From Janibacter corallicola NBRC 107790 (GTDB taxonomy: Bacteria; Actinomycetota; Actinomycetes; Actinomycetales; Dermatophilaceae), in assembly GCF_001570965.1 (NCBI RefSeq), contig NZ_BCSR01000015.1, positions 1 through 56,091 of the forward strand: 56,091 nucleotides of DNA, given 5' to 3'. The translations under genes and the position numbers were made by a program. The notes under the pieces are model-generated. The model was not told the origin of the DNA and ran no database searches. It saw only the letters and a program-made list of their open reading frames with translations. Positions 29,770 through 39,374 of this stretch are shown one piece after another; positions within the stretch are counted from its first letter, which is position 1, and each line of letters starts with the position of its first letter.

Positions 29770-31170
29770 GTGACACACGCGACATCTGTGGTGATCCTCG
29801 GAGGCGGCCCCGGAGGCTACGAGGCGGCTCTCGTCGCCGCGCACCTCGGCGCCGACGTCACGGTCGTCGACTGCGACGGCCTCGGAGGGGCGGCGGTCCT
29901 GACCGACGTGGTCCCGAGCAAGACCCTCATCGGGACCGCCGACTACCTCGGCGGCTTCGAGACCGCCGCGCACCTCGGCGTGCGCCTCGAGGACCACGAA
30001 GGGGATGAGCTGACCCGCGCCCGGGCCGAGCTGGGCGCCGTCAACGCCCGCATCCGGGACCTGGCCGAGGCCCAGTCCAGTGACATCGCCACCCGGCTCG
30101 GCGAGGTCGGCGTGCGGGTGGTGCGCGGCCGTGGGCGGCTGGTGAGTGCCACCCGGGTGCTCGTCGAGACCGACGCGGGCACCGAGACCGTGGACGCCGA
30201 CGTCGTGCTCGTCGCCACCGGCGCCACCCCACGGGTGCTGCCGACCGCGCAGCCGGACGGGGAGCGGATCCTCACCTGGAAGCAGCTCTACGACCTGCCC
30301 GAGCTCCCGGAGCGGCTCATCGTCGTCGGCTCCGGCGTCACCGGGGCCGAGCTCGCCCAGGCATACCTCGGCCTCGGCTCGGACGTCACCCTCGTCTCCT
30401 CCCGCGAGCTCGTCCTGCCCCAGGAGGACCAGGACGCGGCCGCCGTCATCGAGGACGTCTTCCGCCGCCGGGGGATGACGATCCTCAATCGTTCCCGGAT
30501 GGCCGCCGCCGAGCGGCGCGGCGACGGGGTCGTCGTGACCCTCGAGGACGGCCGCGAGGTCGAGGGCAGCCATGTGCTGATCGCGGTCGGGGCGGTCCCG
30601 CGCACCGAGGGCATCGGGCTCGAGGAGGTCGGGATCGACCTGACCGGCAGCGGCCACGTCGACGTCGACCGGGTCTCGCGCACGTCGGTGCGCGGGGTCT
30701 ATGCCGCCGGCGACTGCACCGGGGTCTTCCCGCTGGCCTCGGTCGCGGCCATGCAGGGCCGCACCGCGATGGCCCACGCCCTGGGAGACGCGGTCACCCC
30801 CCTTCGCATGTCCGCGGTCTCCAGCAACGTCTTCACCGACCCGGAGATCGCCACGGTCGGGGTCAGCGCCGCCGACGCCGAGGCCAACTCGGACATCGAG
30901 GCGGTCATGATGCCGCTCTCGCGCAACCCGCGGGCGAAGATGCTCGGGATCCGCGAGGGTTTCGTCAAGCTCTTCGCCTACCGGGGGACCGGCACCGTGC
31001 TCGGTGGCGTCATCGTCGCCCAGCGCGCCTCGGAGCTGATCTTCCCCGTCGCGATCGCGGTGCAGAACCGCCTGTCCGTGGACCAGGTGGCCTCGACCTC
31101 GACCGTCTACCCCTCGCTCACCGGCACCGTTGCGGAGTCGGCCCGCCGGTTGCACCCGACCCAGCGCTGA
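29770..31170 (+). CDS. lpdA: NAD(P)H-quinone dehydrogenase, LpdA type
   Basis: A 466-residue flavoprotein of the pyridine nucleotide-disulfide reductase fold. It has the FAD motif VILGGGPGGYEAALVAAHLG, the NAD(P) motif IVVGSGVTGAELAQAYLGLG and RGVYAAGDCTG. The redox-active cysteine pair of lipoamide dehydrogenases is absent (GLGGAAVLTDVVPSKTL). This matches the mycobacterial LpdA (Rv3303c) group, known to reduce quinones. GTG 29770 is given. A TTG at 29758 is an alternative. Convergent with the carboxylase gene. Confidence 0.88.
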   Translation: MTHATSVVILGGGPGGYEAALVAAHLGADVTVVDCDGLGGAAVLTDVVPSKTLIGTADYLGGFETAAHLGVRLEDHEGDELTRARAELGAVNARIRDLAEAQSSDIATRLGEVGVRVVRGRGRLVSATRVLVETDAGTETVDADVVLVATGATPRVLPTAQPDGERILTWKQLYDLPELPERLIVVGSGVTGAELAQAYLGLGSDVTLVSSRELVLPQEDQDAAAVIEDVFRRRGMTILNRSRMAAAERRGDGVVVTLEDGREVEGSHVLIAVGAVPRTEGIGLEEVGIDLTGSGHVDVDRVSRTSVRGVYAAGDCTGVFPLASVAAMQGRTAMAHALGDAVTPLRMSAVSSNVFTDPEIATVGVSAADAEANSDIEAVMMPLSRNPRAKMLGIREGFVKLFAYRGTGTVLGGVIVAQRASELIFPVAIAVQNRLSVDQVASTSTVYPSLTGTVAESARRLHPTQR

Positions 31171-31193
31171 GGAGCGAAGGGGGTCGCGCCCTC

Positions 31194-31213
31194 CGCCCCC
31201 CGGCGCGGGGGCG
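31194..31213. terminator. bidirectional terminator between lpdA and the carboxylase gene
   Basis: A 7-bp GC stem (CGCCCCC 31194-31200 with GGGGGCG 31207-31213), loop CGGCGC, abutting the carboxylase stop codon. A CGAAGGGGG copy precedes it at 31175-31183. Confidence 0.6.
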
Positions 31214-32977
31214 TCAGTCCTTGATGTCGGCCAGGACGGCGCCGTTGTTGACGGTCGCGCCGACCTCGGCGTCCAGGTTGGTGATCGTGCCGGACTTGTG
31301 GGCGTTGATCGGCTGCTCCATCTTCATCGCCTCGATGACGACCACGGTGTCGCCCTCGGCGACCTCCTGGCCCTCCTCGACGGCGACCTTGACGACGGTG
31401 CCCTGCATCGGCGCGGCGAGGCTGTCGCCCGAGACCGCGGCCTTGCCGCCGCCGGCACCGGAGCGCTTGGGCGCCTTCTTCTTCTTGGCGCCACCACCGC
31501 CACCGAGGGAGAGCTCGCCGGGCAGTACGACCTCGAGCCGGCGCCCGCCGACCTCGACGGTGATGCGCTGGCGCTCCTCGTCGTCCTCGGCCTGACCGCT
31601 CTCGCCGCCGTAGGGCTCGATCTGGTTGTCGAACTCGGTCTCCATCCAGCGGGTGTGCACCGAGAAGGGGCTGCCGTCGCTCGGCGCGAAGGCCGGGTCG
31701 GTCACGACCACGCGGTGGAAGGGGATGACGGTCGGCATGCCGTCGACGACGAGCTCGTCGAGGGCGCGGCGGGAGCGCTCGAGGGCCTGCTCCCGGCTGG
31801 AGCCGGTCACGATGAGCTTGGCGATCATCGAGTCGAAGGCACCGGCGACGGTGTCGCCCTGCTCGATGCCGGCGTCCCAGCGCACGCCGGGGCCGTGCGG
31901 CACGTGCATCGAGGTCACGGTGCCGGGGGCGGGCATGAAGTTGCGGCCCGCGTCCTCACCGTTGATGCGGAACTCGAAGGAGTGGCCGCGCACGACCGGG
32001 TCGTCGTAACCCAGCTCCTCGCCGTCGGCGATGCGGAACATCTCGCGGACGAGGTCGATGCCGGTGACCTCCTCGCTCACGGGGTGCTCGACCTGGAGCC
32101 GGGTGTTGACCTCGAGGAAGGAGATCGTCCCGTCCTGGCCGACGAGGTACTCGCAGGTGCCGGCGCCGACGTAGCCCGCCTCCTTGAGGATGGCCTTGGA
32201 GGCGCGGACGAGCTCGGCGTTCTGCTCGTCGGTGAGGAAGGGGGCCGGGGCCTCCTCGACGAGCTTCTGGTTGCGGCGCTGCAGCGAGCAGTCGCGGGTG
32301 GAGACGACCACGACGTTGCCGTGCTGGTCGGCGAGGCACTGCGTCTCGACGTGGCGCGGCTTGTCGAGGAACTTCTCCACGAGGCACTCGCCGCGACCGA
32401 AGGCGCCCACGGCCTCACGGACGGCGGACTCGAAGAGGTCGGGGATCTCCTCCATGGTGCGGGCGACCTTCAGGCCACGACCGCCACCGCCGTAGACGGC
32501 CTTGATGGCGATGGGCAGACCGAACTCCTCGGCGAGCTTCACGACCTCGTCGGCGTTCTCGACGGGATCCTTGGTGCCGGGGGCGAGCGGGGCGTCCGCC
32601 TTCGCGGCGATGTGCTTGGCCTTGGCCTTGTCGCCGAGACCGTCGATGGCGGCCGGCGGCGGGCCGATCCAGGTGAGTCCGGCGTCCATGACGGCCTGGG
32701 CGAACTCGGCGTTCTCGGACAGGAAGCCGTACCCGGGGTGGACCGCGTCGGCGCCGGCCTCCTTCGCGACCTCGAGGAGCTTCTCCTGGACGAGGTAGCT
32801 CTCGCCCGGCGTCGAGCCGCCCAGGGCGTACGCCTCGTCGGCGACCTTCACGTGGAGGGCGTCGCGGTCGGGCTCGGCGTAGACGGCGACGGAGCCGAGG
32901 CCGGCGTCACGGCAGGCTCGGGCTACTCGGACGGCGATCTCGCCGCGGTTCGCGATGAGGACTTTGCTGATGGCCAT
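31214..32977 (-). CDS. accA3: acyl-CoA carboxylase alpha subunit (biotin carboxylase + biotin carrier)
   Basis: A 587-residue AccA3-like protein. The biotin carboxylase domain (~1-450) has [34 protein letters not shown], the ATP loop [10 protein letters not shown] and [15 protein letters not shown] Gly/Lys/Ala-rich linker ([19 protein letters not shown]) leads to the carrier domain with the biotinylated lysine in EAMKMEQP. It supplies carboxybiotin to beta subunits, probably including the one at 46016-47632. The ATG start follows TAGTCT by 7 nt. Confidence 0.94.
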   Translation of the reverse strand: MAISKVLIANRGEIAVRVARACRDAGLGSVAVYAEPDRDALHVKVADEAYALGGSTPGESYLVQEKLLEVAKEAGADAVHPGYGFLSENAEFAQAVMDAGLTWIGPPPAAIDGLGDKAKAKHIAAKADAPLAPGTKDPVENADEVVKLAEEFGLPIAIKAVYGGGGRGLKVARTMEEIPDLFESAVREAVGAFGRGECLVEKFLDKPRHVETQCLADQHGNVVVVSTRDCSLQRRNQKLVEEAPAPFLTDEQNAELVRASKAILKEAGYVGAGTCEYLVGQDGTISFLEVNTRLQVEHPVSEEVTGIDLVREMFRIADGEELGYDDPVVRGHSFEFRINGEDAGRNFMPAPGTVTSMHVPHGPGVRWDAGIEQGDTVAGAFDSMIAKLIVTGSSREQALERSRRALDELVVDGMPTVIPFHRVVVTDPAFAPSDGSPFSVHTRWMETEFDNQIEPYGGESGQAEDDEERQRITVEVGGRRLEVVLPGELSLGGGGGAKKKKAPKRSGAGGGKAAVSGDSLAAPMQGTVVKVAVEEGQEVAEGDTVVVIEAMKMEQPINAHKSGTITNLDAEVGATVNNGAVLADIKD

Positions 32978-32984
32978 GGGCGGC

Positions 32985-32990
32985 AGACTA
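32985..32990 (-). promoter_or_regulatory. leaderless -10 box of accA3
   Basis: TAGTCT on the - strand, 7 nt before the accA3 ATG, with no ribosome binding site between. Confidence 0.6.
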
Positions 32991-33050
32991 CTGCGTCGCG
33001 CCCGTGAGCTCTGCGCCGCCGCTCGTGACCATCTTCACCCGGGGCTGGTC

Positions 33051-35582
33051 TCAGCGGGTCGCCAACCGGCAGTCCGTCGGGGGCGGGTGGTGCGCCCGGA
33101 TCTGCTCGGCGCGCTGCCGGGCGAGGTTCCACCCGGCGAGGGAGCCCTCGCCGCCCGGGGAGTGGGTCCTCCGGTCGGCGCCGAGGATGCAGGTCGTGAC
33201 CCCCTCCGGCAGGGGGCTGTCCTCGATCGCGGGCACCGCGTCCTCCGGCAGCGTGGCGAGGTAGAAGGTGTCGAGCTTGCCGGTCGCCTGCCACCGTTCG
33301 ATGTTGTGCTCGGCCACCCGGGCACTCGTGTTGCCGACCGTTCCGACGATCGTGAGGGCAGCGGCCGTGACGAGCACGACCCGGCCCACCCACCAGCGGC
33401 TCGAGGTGAAGAGCGAGACGAGCACCGCGAGCACGACGAGGCCGAGCCAGATCTCGAAGAGGTCGGCGTTCACCCGCAGCGTCGTGTACCCGTACGCCTC
33501 CTGGTACAGGGCCATCCGGCGCAGGGCCGAGGCCACGACGAGGAGGGTGAGCAGGCACAGGATCGCGCTCATCACCTGCATGACCCGCCGGTCACGCGCG
33601 GTGCGTGCGCGGCCGAGGGCACGAACCCCGCCGATGAGGAGGAGGACCAGTGCCGTCGCGACCGTCAGCTGACCGAAGCCCTGCCGGGCCGACTCGGCGT
33701 AGGTGACCCCGGCGGTGCGCAGGACGTAGTCGTGGCCCCCGATGACAGCCGCGCCCTGGGCAGCGAAGAAGGCAAGGAAGATCGCGATGACGACCCCGAG
33801 GGGCACCTGCCACTCGCGTTCGGGGATGCGGGCGGTCAGCCGGGCCCCGTCGACGAGCGGCGGGTTGATCGCGAGGTAGAGCCCGGCGAGCGTGACCCCG
33901 GCGAAGAAGACGAGGACGAAGCCCCGGAAGACGGTCATGTCGCTGATGTCCGGCACGAGCGCGGACGCCCAGGAGCCCAGCACGGCGTCGGCGGAGGCGA
34001 GCAGCCCACCGAAGACGAGCAGCAGGACCAGGCTCACGGCGCCGGTGCGCAGGACCGACCACGCGGTGCCCTGTCGGGCGACGACCCGGATGGTCCGGTC
34101 GAGCATCGGCAGTCCGCGCAGCGCGGAGAGCGGCCAGGCGATGACGGAGGCGGCGATGCCGGGCACCGTACGGGCACCGGTGCAGGCGGCAGCGGCGAGG
34201 ACCCCGGCGACGGCGACGGCGAAGAAGCTCACCACCGGGTCGTCGCGCAGGACCGTGCTCAGTCCGAGCGGCAGGGCGAGCGCGGCGGTGAACCACGACC
34301 ACGGAGTACCGCGGCGCGGCGAGGCGAGCCACAGCGAGGCACCGCCGGCGATGAGGACGATGAGCAGGCCGAGCCCGATCGCGTTGCCGGGCAGGAGGAT
34401 CGCGGCGAGGACGCCGACGGCCAGGGCGGCCAGGAGCAGGCGCGGACGGCCCTCGGCGACCCGTTCCGGCCACCACCGCGACACCGAGGACGAAGGGGGT
34501 GTCGCCGCCGGCGCGCCGTTGGCGGCCACCGTGGTGGGAGCCGTGTCGTGCGTGGTCAGCGGCGCGGGGGGCGGGGAGGCCGGCGGGGCCAGGGGGAGGG
34601 TCATCCGGATGTGGGCGCCCGTCGACTCCTCGTCACCGGGCAGGGCGCGGATGGTGCCCCCGTGCATGGAGGCGACCCAGGCGGCTATCGCGAGGCCGAG
34701 GCCGGTGCCACCCCCTTCGTCCCCGCCGGGGCCGAAGCGGTGGAACAGCCGCTCGACCCGCTCCGGGGAGAGCCCCGGGCCCTCGTCGGCGACGGTGAGC
34801 GACCACTGCTCGTCGTCGGCGCGCGCCGTGAGCGTGACCGTGCCGCCGGAGGGGCTGTGCCGGATGGCGTTGTCGAGCAGGTTCGCGGTGACCTGGGTCA
34901 GGCGGGGCCGGTCGCCCGTGACCGTGAGATCGGTGGGCCGGACGTCGGCGAGCAGGGCGATCCCGCGGTCCTGGAGCGCCGCCTCGGTGATGGCTTCCTC
35001 GAGGAGGTCGTGGACGCCGATACGGCTGGGGGAGAGAGGGACTCCCCGGCCGTCGGGACGAGAGAGGTCGAGCAGGTCGGTGACGAGGGAGCCGAGGCGT
35101 TCGGACTGCGCGAGCGTGGCCCGCAGCGCCTGCTCGTCCGGGGTGGTGACCCCGTCGGCGAGGTTCTCCAACAGCGCCTGCTGGGCGCTGAGGGGGGTGC
35201 GCAGCTCGTGCGCGACGGTCGCGACCAGCCGACGTCGGTGCTCCTCGGCCTCGGCGAGCTCGCCGGCCATGCTCGTGAACGCACGCGCCAGGACGCCCAC
35301 CTCGTCCTGGCCCGTCGTGGTGATCGGTGTCGAGTAGTCTCCCTTCGCCATCCGCTCGGCGGCCCCGGTCATCTCCAGGAGCGGCCCGGTCATGCCCGAA
35401 GCGAGCCACCGGGTGACGACGAGGGCGACGGCGATGGTCACCGGCAGGCCGATCCACAGGGGGACCCCTGCGTCGGTGCCCACGGAGCCGACCACGGCCG
35501 CGACGAGCACGCTCGCCCCGACGAGCACGGCGAGGCGGGTGCGGATGGAGTTGATCCCGACGAGCGGGGCGGTGCGGTTCAT
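33051..35582 (-). CDS. sensor histidine kinase fused to a DUF4153/DUF4173-like membrane domain
   Basis: An 843-residue fusion. Residues ~15-60 hold two membrane helices around a short loop, then a HAMP-like region and the H-box ATVAHELRTPLS (His ~125). The ATPase domain shows NLLDNAIRHS, ADEGPGLSPERVERLFHRF and GGGTGLGLAIA. After a Pro/Ala-rich linker (~355-400), the C-terminal ~440 residues form about ten helices and end VAEHNIERWQATGKLDTFYL, LPEDAVPAIED, a pattern I associate with DUF4153/DUF4173. The start is coupled to the response regulator (4-nt overlap). No sensor extracellular domain lies at the N-terminus, so the C-terminal domain may be the sensor. Confidence 0.85.
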   Translation of the reverse strand: MNRTAPLVGINSIRTRLAVLVGASVLVAAVVGSVGTDAGVPLWIGLPVTIAVALVVTRWLASGMTGPLLEMTGAAERMAKGDYSTPITTTGQDEVGVLARAFTSMAGELAEAEEHRRRLVATVAHELRTPLSAQQALLENLADGVTTPDEQALRATLAQSERLGSLVTDLLDLSRPDGRGVPLSPSRIGVHDLLEEAITEAALQDRGIALLADVRPTDLTVTGDRPRLTQVTANLLDNAIRHSPSGGTVTLTARADDEQWSLTVADEGPGLSPERVERLFHRFGPGGDEGGGTGLGLAIAAWVASMHGGTIRALPGDEESTGAHIRMTLPLAPPASPPPAPLTTHDTAPTTVAANGAPAATPPSSSVSRWWPERVAEGRPRLLLAALAVGVLAAILLPGNAIGLGLLIVLIAGGASLWLASPRRGTPWSWFTAALALPLGLSTVLRDDPVVSFFAVAVAGVLAAAACTGARTVPGIAASVIAWPLSALRGLPMLDRTIRVVARQGTAWSVLRTGAVSLVLLLVFGGLLASADAVLGSWASALVPDISDMTVFRGFVLVFFAGVTLAGLYLAINPPLVDGARLTARIPEREWQVPLGVVIAIFLAFFAAQGAAVIGGHDYVLRTAGVTYAESARQGFGQLTVATALVLLLIGGVRALGRARTARDRRVMQVMSAILCLLTLLVVASALRRMALYQEAYGYTTLRVNADLFEIWLGLVVLAVLVSLFTSSRWWVGRVVLVTAAALTIVGTVGNTSARVAEHNIERWQATGKLDTFYLATLPEDAVPAIEDSPLPEGVTTCILGADRRTHSPGGEGSLAGWNLARQRAEQIRAHHPPPTDCRLATR

Positions 35583-36292
35583 CGCCCGTCGCCGTCCTCG
35601 AGGGCGTAGCCGACGCCGTGGACGGTGCGGATTCGGCCGTGACCGACCTTGGCGCGCAGGGACTTCACGTGCGTGTCGAGGCTGCCGCGTCCCAGGCCGT
35701 CGTCCCAGCCCCACAGGTCGGCGACGATGCGCTCGCGTCGCAGGACGGTGCCGGGCCGGCGGGCGAGGAGCGCCAGCAGGTCGAACTCCGTCGGGGTGAG
35801 GTGGACCGCGTGCTCATCGACGGTGCAGCACCGAGTGCGCTCGTCGAGGAGGAGACCGGAGTGCTCGATGGGGTCGCCCGCGGAGTCGCTGGCGAGCTCG
35901 GCGGCCCGCTCGACGCGGCGGAGCAGGGCGCGCACCCGGGCGATCACCTCGCGCATCCGGAAGGGCTTGGTCAGGTAGTCGTCGCCGCCGACGCCCAGGC
36001 CGACGACGATGTCGCTCTCGTCGTCGCGCGCGGTGAGCATGAGGACTGGGACGGGGCGCTCGGCCTGGATCCGCCGGCACACCTCGAGGCCGTCGACGCC
36101 GGGGAGCATCAGGTCCAGGACCACGAGGTCGGGGCGCTCCTCGGCGAAGACGGTCACGGCGCCGGGGCCGTCGCTCGCCCGGACGACGTCGAAGCCTTCC
36201 GAGTGCAGCCGGTCGGTGAGTGCCTGGTTGATCGTCGGGTCGTCCTCGACGACCAGGACCCGGGCCGGGGGCGGAGGTGGGGCGGTTGCCAT
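35579..36292 (-). CDS. OmpR-family response regulator
   Basis: A 237-residue two-component regulator. The receiver domain has VLVVEDDPTINQALTD, the phosphoacceptor Asp in DLVVLDLMLPGVDG and the Lys in DDYLTKPFRMRE. The C-terminal winged helix has LTPTEFDLLALLARRPGTVL and RGSLDTHVKSLRAKVG. It is coupled to the kinase and expressed first. The ATG 36292 follows TAGATT by 6 nt. The regulon is unknown. The fused DUF4153-like domain hints at envelope stress. Confidence 0.93.
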   Translation of the reverse strand: MATAPPPPPARVLVVEDDPTINQALTDRLHSEGFDVVRASDGPGAVTVFAEERPDLVVLDLMLPGVDGLEVCRRIQAERPVPVLMLTARDDESDIVVGLGVGGDDYLTKPFRMREVIARVRALLRRVERAAELASDSAGDPIEHSGLLLDERTRCCTVDEHAVHLTPTEFDLLALLARRPGTVLRRERIVADLWGWDDGLGRGSLDTHVKSLRAKVGHGRIRTVHGVGYALEDGDGR

Positions 36293-36298
36293 GCACCC

Positions 36299-36304
36299 AA
36301 TCTA
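36299..36304 (-). promoter_or_regulatory. leaderless -10 box of the response regulator
   Basis: TAGATT on the - strand, 6 nt before the ATG. Confidence 0.65.
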
Positions 36305-36374
36305 GGCAGCCGGGTCGGGGGATCTCCGGGGCGAGATCTGGAGTTCCTCTGAAGATCCCGTGCCTCCGGAGGAC

Positions 36375-37886
36375 TCACATGACCGGCAGGCGGGAGACGA
36401 AGGCACGCAGCTGGTCGATGTTGCGGACCTCGTGCATGTCGATGAGCTCGGCGTAGCGGCCGGCGACGGAGTCGCCGGTGTCCCACTGCCGGGCCGGCTC
36501 CGGGTTGAGCCAGACCGCGTGGCGGGCGCGGGAGACGATCTCGCGCAGGGCGTCGGTGCGCGGGTCGGTGCCGTTGGTCCGGGCGTCCCCGAGCACCAGC
36601 ACCGTCGAGCGCGGGCCCACCGCGTCGAGATGCTCCTCGACGAAGTCCCGCATCGCCGACCCGTAGTCGCTGCTCCCGTGCCACCGGGTCAGCGTCGCCT
36701 CGCTCGTGATGCGTTCGCTGATGTCCTCCCCGACGCGGCTGCCGCGGACCAGCTCGGTGATGTCGTCCACCGTGTTGACGAAGCCGAAGAACCGCACCCG
36801 CCGGAACTGCCCCGCCAGCGACTGCAGCAGCAGGATCGTGAAGCGCGAGAAGCCCGAGACCGACCCCGACATGTCGCAGAGCAGCACGACGTCGGCCCGG
36901 CTGCGGGTCCGGCGCCGGTGGGCCGGCCGCACCGGTACGCCCCCGGTGGACATCGCAGCGCGCAGCGTGCGGCGGATGTCGATCGCACCCCGGCTCTGCC
37001 GCCGCTGCCGGGCGGCCAGCCGCGCGGCGAGCTTCCGCGAGAGCGGGTGGACCGCGGCATGCAGCTCGGCCGCCTCGGTGGTGCCCGTGAGCAGGAAGTC
37101 CTTGCGCTCCAAGGGATCACGCACCCCGTACCGAGAGATCCGGTCCCGCCCGCGCACCTGCGAGTTGCGTCGGGTCGCCTCGGTCTCCACGCGCCGCCGG
37201 AAGGCCCCGACCCGCGCCCGGATCTCGTCCCGGTCGAAGCGGTCGGTCAGCCGCTCCGGCCGCCAGCCGCTCCCGGGGCCGCCACCGCTGCCCGAGCCGG
37301 TCGCCCCGCCCGGCCCGCTGCCGGACCCGCCCGAGCCCTCACCGGAGCCGCCCGAGCCCTCACCGGAGCCGCCGACGACGTCGCCGGCGTCCCGGGCTCG
37401 TTGCAGCGCAGCGGCGATCGCGGTCCGGGGCGCGAGCCGGTCCAGCGCCTGGTGCGCGGAGTAGCCGCCGGTCGTGGCCTGGTTGGCCAGCCGCCCCAGC
37501 TCGGCGACGGTCCGTGTCGCGAGCTGTTCCAGCGCCTGCTCGTCACCGTCGGCGAGGGCCGCGACGAGCTCGTGTCGGATCGCCTCGGCCCGCTCCCGGG
37601 CCTCCCTCGTGTCCACCGCCGGGTCGGGCGGGTCCTGACCCGTGCGCTCACCCACGGCCGCGGGGAAGTGGATGTCGAAGAGCTGGTCGAAGGTGTCCCG
37701 GTCGGCCGAGCGGCGCAGCATCGCCGCGGCCAGCCCCGCCCGCAGCCGCTCACGGTCGGTCAGCCCGAGCGTGCGGGCGACGGCCGCCGCGTCGGTCACC
37801 TCGGTGGTGCCGACGTTCAGCCCGTGGCCCCGCAGCGACCGGCCGAGGTCGACCAGCCGCGCGCCGAGCGGATCAGACGAGGGCAC
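36375..37886 (-). CDS. CoxE-like VWA-domain protein
   Basis: A 503-residue cytosolic protein. A helical N-terminal region is followed by a low-complexity GSG linker (~165-205), then a basic segment and the VWA domain with MIDAS motif VVLLCDMSGSVSG. RWHGSSDYGSAMRDFVEEHL and VLVLGDARTNGTDPR carry the other metal-site residues. It overlaps the MoxR gene by 14 nt (GTG start 37886), the standard MoxR-VWA pair. Such pairs act as chaperones or metal-insertion machines on partner proteins. The client here is not evident. A 21-bp tandem duplication lies in the linker. Confidence 0.88.
   Translation of the reverse strand: MPSSDPLGARLVDLGRSLRGHGLNVGTTEVTDAAAVARTLGLTDRERLRAGLAAAMLRRSADRDTFDQLFDIHFPAAVGERTGQDPPDPAVDTREARERAEAIRHELVAALADGDEQALEQLATRTVAELGRLANQATTGGYSAHQALDRLAPRTAIAAALQRARDAGDVVGGSGEGSGGSGEGSGGSGSGPGGATGSGSGGGPGSGWRPERLTDRFDRDEIRARVGAFRRRVETEATRRNSQVRGRDRISRYGVRDPLERKDFLLTGTTEAAELHAAVHPLSRKLAARLAARQRRQSRGAIDIRRTLRAAMSTGGVPVRPAHRRRTRSRADVVLLCDMSGSVSGFSRFTILLLQSLAGQFRRVRFFGFVNTVDDITELVRGSRVGEDISERITSEATLTRWHGSSDYGSAMRDFVEEHLDAVGPRSTVLVLGDARTNGTDPRTDALREIVSRARHAVWLNPEPARQWDTGDSVAGRYAELIDMHEVRNIDQLRAFVSRLPVM
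37330..37371. repeat. 21-bp tandem repeat (two copies) in the VWA gene linker
   Basis: Identical 21-bp units at 37330-37350 and 37351-37371 encode GSGEGSG repeats. Copy-number change would lengthen or shorten the linker in steps of seven residues without a frameshift. Confidence 0.85.
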
Positions 37887-38793
37887 GGCCGAGGTCCAGG
37901 CGTTCGGCGGCCACCGCGATGTCCTCGCGGTGTTTGAGCACCACGCCGAGGGTCTCGCGGACCAGCTGCGGGTCCAGCTCGCCCTGCGGTCCCTCGTCCG
38001 CGCCGAGGCTGAGGAGGGTGCGGGCCCAGTCGATGGTCTCCGCCACCGAGGGTGACTTGCGCAGCCGCATCTCCCGCAGCGCGCCGACCAGCCGCACGAT
38101 CGAATCGGCGAGGCTCTCCTCGAGGCCGGGCACGCTCAGGCGCACGATGCGCCGCTCCAGCTCCGCCTCCGGGTAGTCGATGTGCAGGTACAGGCAGCGT
38201 CGCCGCAGTGCCTCGGACAGCTCCCGGGTGGCGTTCGAGGTCAGGACGACGAAGGGGGTCTGCCGCGCCCTGATCGTGCCGAGCTCCGGCACCGTCACCT
38301 GGTGGTCCGAGAGCACCTCGAGCAGCAGCCCCTCGATCTCCACGTCCGCCTTGTCCAGCTCGTCGACGAGCAGGACGGTCGGCTCCTCGGTACGGATCGC
38401 GGTGAGCAGCGGCCGGGACAGGAGGAACTCGTCGGTGAAGATGTCCTCCTTCACCGAGGCCCAGTCGGCCCCGTCCTCCCCGGTGGGGTCCGTGTGGGCG
38501 CCGGCGGCGGTGATGCGCAGCAGCTGCTTCGCGTGGTTCCACTCGTACAGCGCCCGGGCCTCGTCGACCCCCTCGTAGCACTGCAGGCGCACCAGCCCGC
38601 TGTCGGTGGCCGCGGCCACCGCGCCGGAGAGGGCGGTCTTGCCGACCCCGGCCGGTCCCTCGATGAGCAGCGGCTTGCCGAGCTGGTCCGCGAGGAAGAC
38701 CGTGGTCGCGATCGCGTCGGAGGCGAGGTATCCGTGCTCGGCCAGCCGGTCGCGCACGTCCTCGACGGAGGCGAAACGTGGGGAGTGGGTCAT
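37873..38793 (-). CDS. MoxR-family AAA+ ATPase
   Basis: A 306-residue AAA+ ATPase. Walker A is EGPAGVGKTALS, Walker B VLLVDELDKAD, sensor 1 VVLTSNATRELSEALRRRC. ADWASVKEDIFTDEFLLSRP and the C-terminal lid complete the family pattern. ATG 38793 follows CAGACT by 6 nt. It is coupled with the CoxE-like VWA gene. Together they probably remodel a protein complex. Confidence 0.93.
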   Translation of the reverse strand: MTHSPRFASVEDVRDRLAEHGYLASDAIATTVFLADQLGKPLLIEGPAGVGKTALSGAVAAATDSGLVRLQCYEGVDEARALYEWNHAKQLLRITAAGAHTDPTGEDGADWASVKEDIFTDEFLLSRPLLTAIRTEEPTVLLVDELDKADVEIEGLLLEVLSDHQVTVPELGTIRARQTPFVVLTSNATRELSEALRRRCLYLHIDYPEAELERRIVRLSVPGLEESLADSIVRLVGALREMRLRKSPSVAETIDWARTLLSLGADEGPQGELDPQLVRETLGVVLKHREDIAVAAERLDLGRALV

Positions 38794-38799
38794 GCCCGC

Positions 38800-38805
38800 A
38801 GTCTG
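38800..38805 (-). promoter_or_regulatory. leaderless-type -10 box of the MoxR gene
   Basis: CAGACT on the - strand, 6 nt before ATG 38793. It differs from TANNNT in one base. Confidence 0.45.
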
Positions 38806-38878
38806 CCGGACGCGACCGGCGGCCCCGGAGGGAGACCCGCGGGCCGGTGGCGCTCCGCGCCCCGGCACGGACCACATC

Positions 38879-38884
38879 TAGGAT
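38879..38884 (+). promoter_or_regulatory. -10 box of the HTH/kinase operon
   Basis: TAGGAT (38879-38884) predicts transcription from about 38891. This rules out the earlier in-frame ATG at 38883. It leaves the GTG at 38910, which has CGAAGGGGA (38894-38902) as ribosome binding site. Confidence 0.6.
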
Positions 38885-38909
38885 GGCCGCGAACGAAGGG
38901 GAAGAATCC

Positions 38910-39374
38910 GTGGCCGACGATCTCGAGAGCAACCTGGACCGGCAGCGCGAGCTGTACGGCGAGACGCTGCGCGATCTCGCGGACCGCGTGATGTCCGCGC
39001 TCGACCTGACCCAGGGGCGACTCGCGGAGGCACTCGGCCTGTCCGCGCCGATGCTCTCCCAGCTCCTCTCGGGGCGGCGGGTCAAGATCGGCAACCCGGC
39101 GGTCGTGCCGCGACTGCAGGCGCTGCTCGAGCTCGCCGAGGAGGCGCCGTCCCTGACGCGGGAGCAGGTCGCCTCCCGGGTGGCGGCCGCCCACGACGTG
39201 CAGGGGACCTTCACGACCGGGATGACCACCCGCGACGAACGGCGCGCCGGGGCCCTGGACGTCCTGCGTGCCACGGCGAGCGGGCCGGAGCTGCTCGACG
39301 CCGCCCGCCTGCTCGACGAGAAGCACCCCCGGCTGGCTGCGCTGCTGCGGGAGGCGGGGCCTGCAGGTGGGTGA
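38910..39374 (+). CDS. helix-turn-helix DNA-binding protein coupled to a Ser/Thr kinase
   Basis: A 154-residue protein. Residues ~20-75 form an XRE-like helix-turn-helix (LADRVMSALDLTQGRLAEAL, SAPMLSQLLSGRRVKIGNP). The C-terminal half is helical (RRAGALDVLRATASGPELLD, EKHPRLAALLREAG). It overlaps the kinase gene by 8 nt, so the two are made together, and the kinase may phosphorylate it. That is inference. I recall similar HTH-kinase pairs in other actinobacteria. The start is decided by the -10 box and ribosome binding site upstream. Confidence 0.85.
   Translation: MADDLESNLDRQRELYGETLRDLADRVMSALDLTQGRLAEALGLSAPMLSQLLSGRRVKIGNPAVVPRLQALLELAEEAPSLTREQVASRVAAAHDVQGTFTTGMTTRDERRAGALDVLRATASGPELLDAARLLDEKHPRLAALLREAGPAGG

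Noticed and set aside
29770-31170. Lipoamide dehydrogenase of the pyruvate dehydrogenase complex
   Set aside because: The redox-active cysteine pair is missing, which fits the quinone reductase (LpdA, Rv3303c) group instead.
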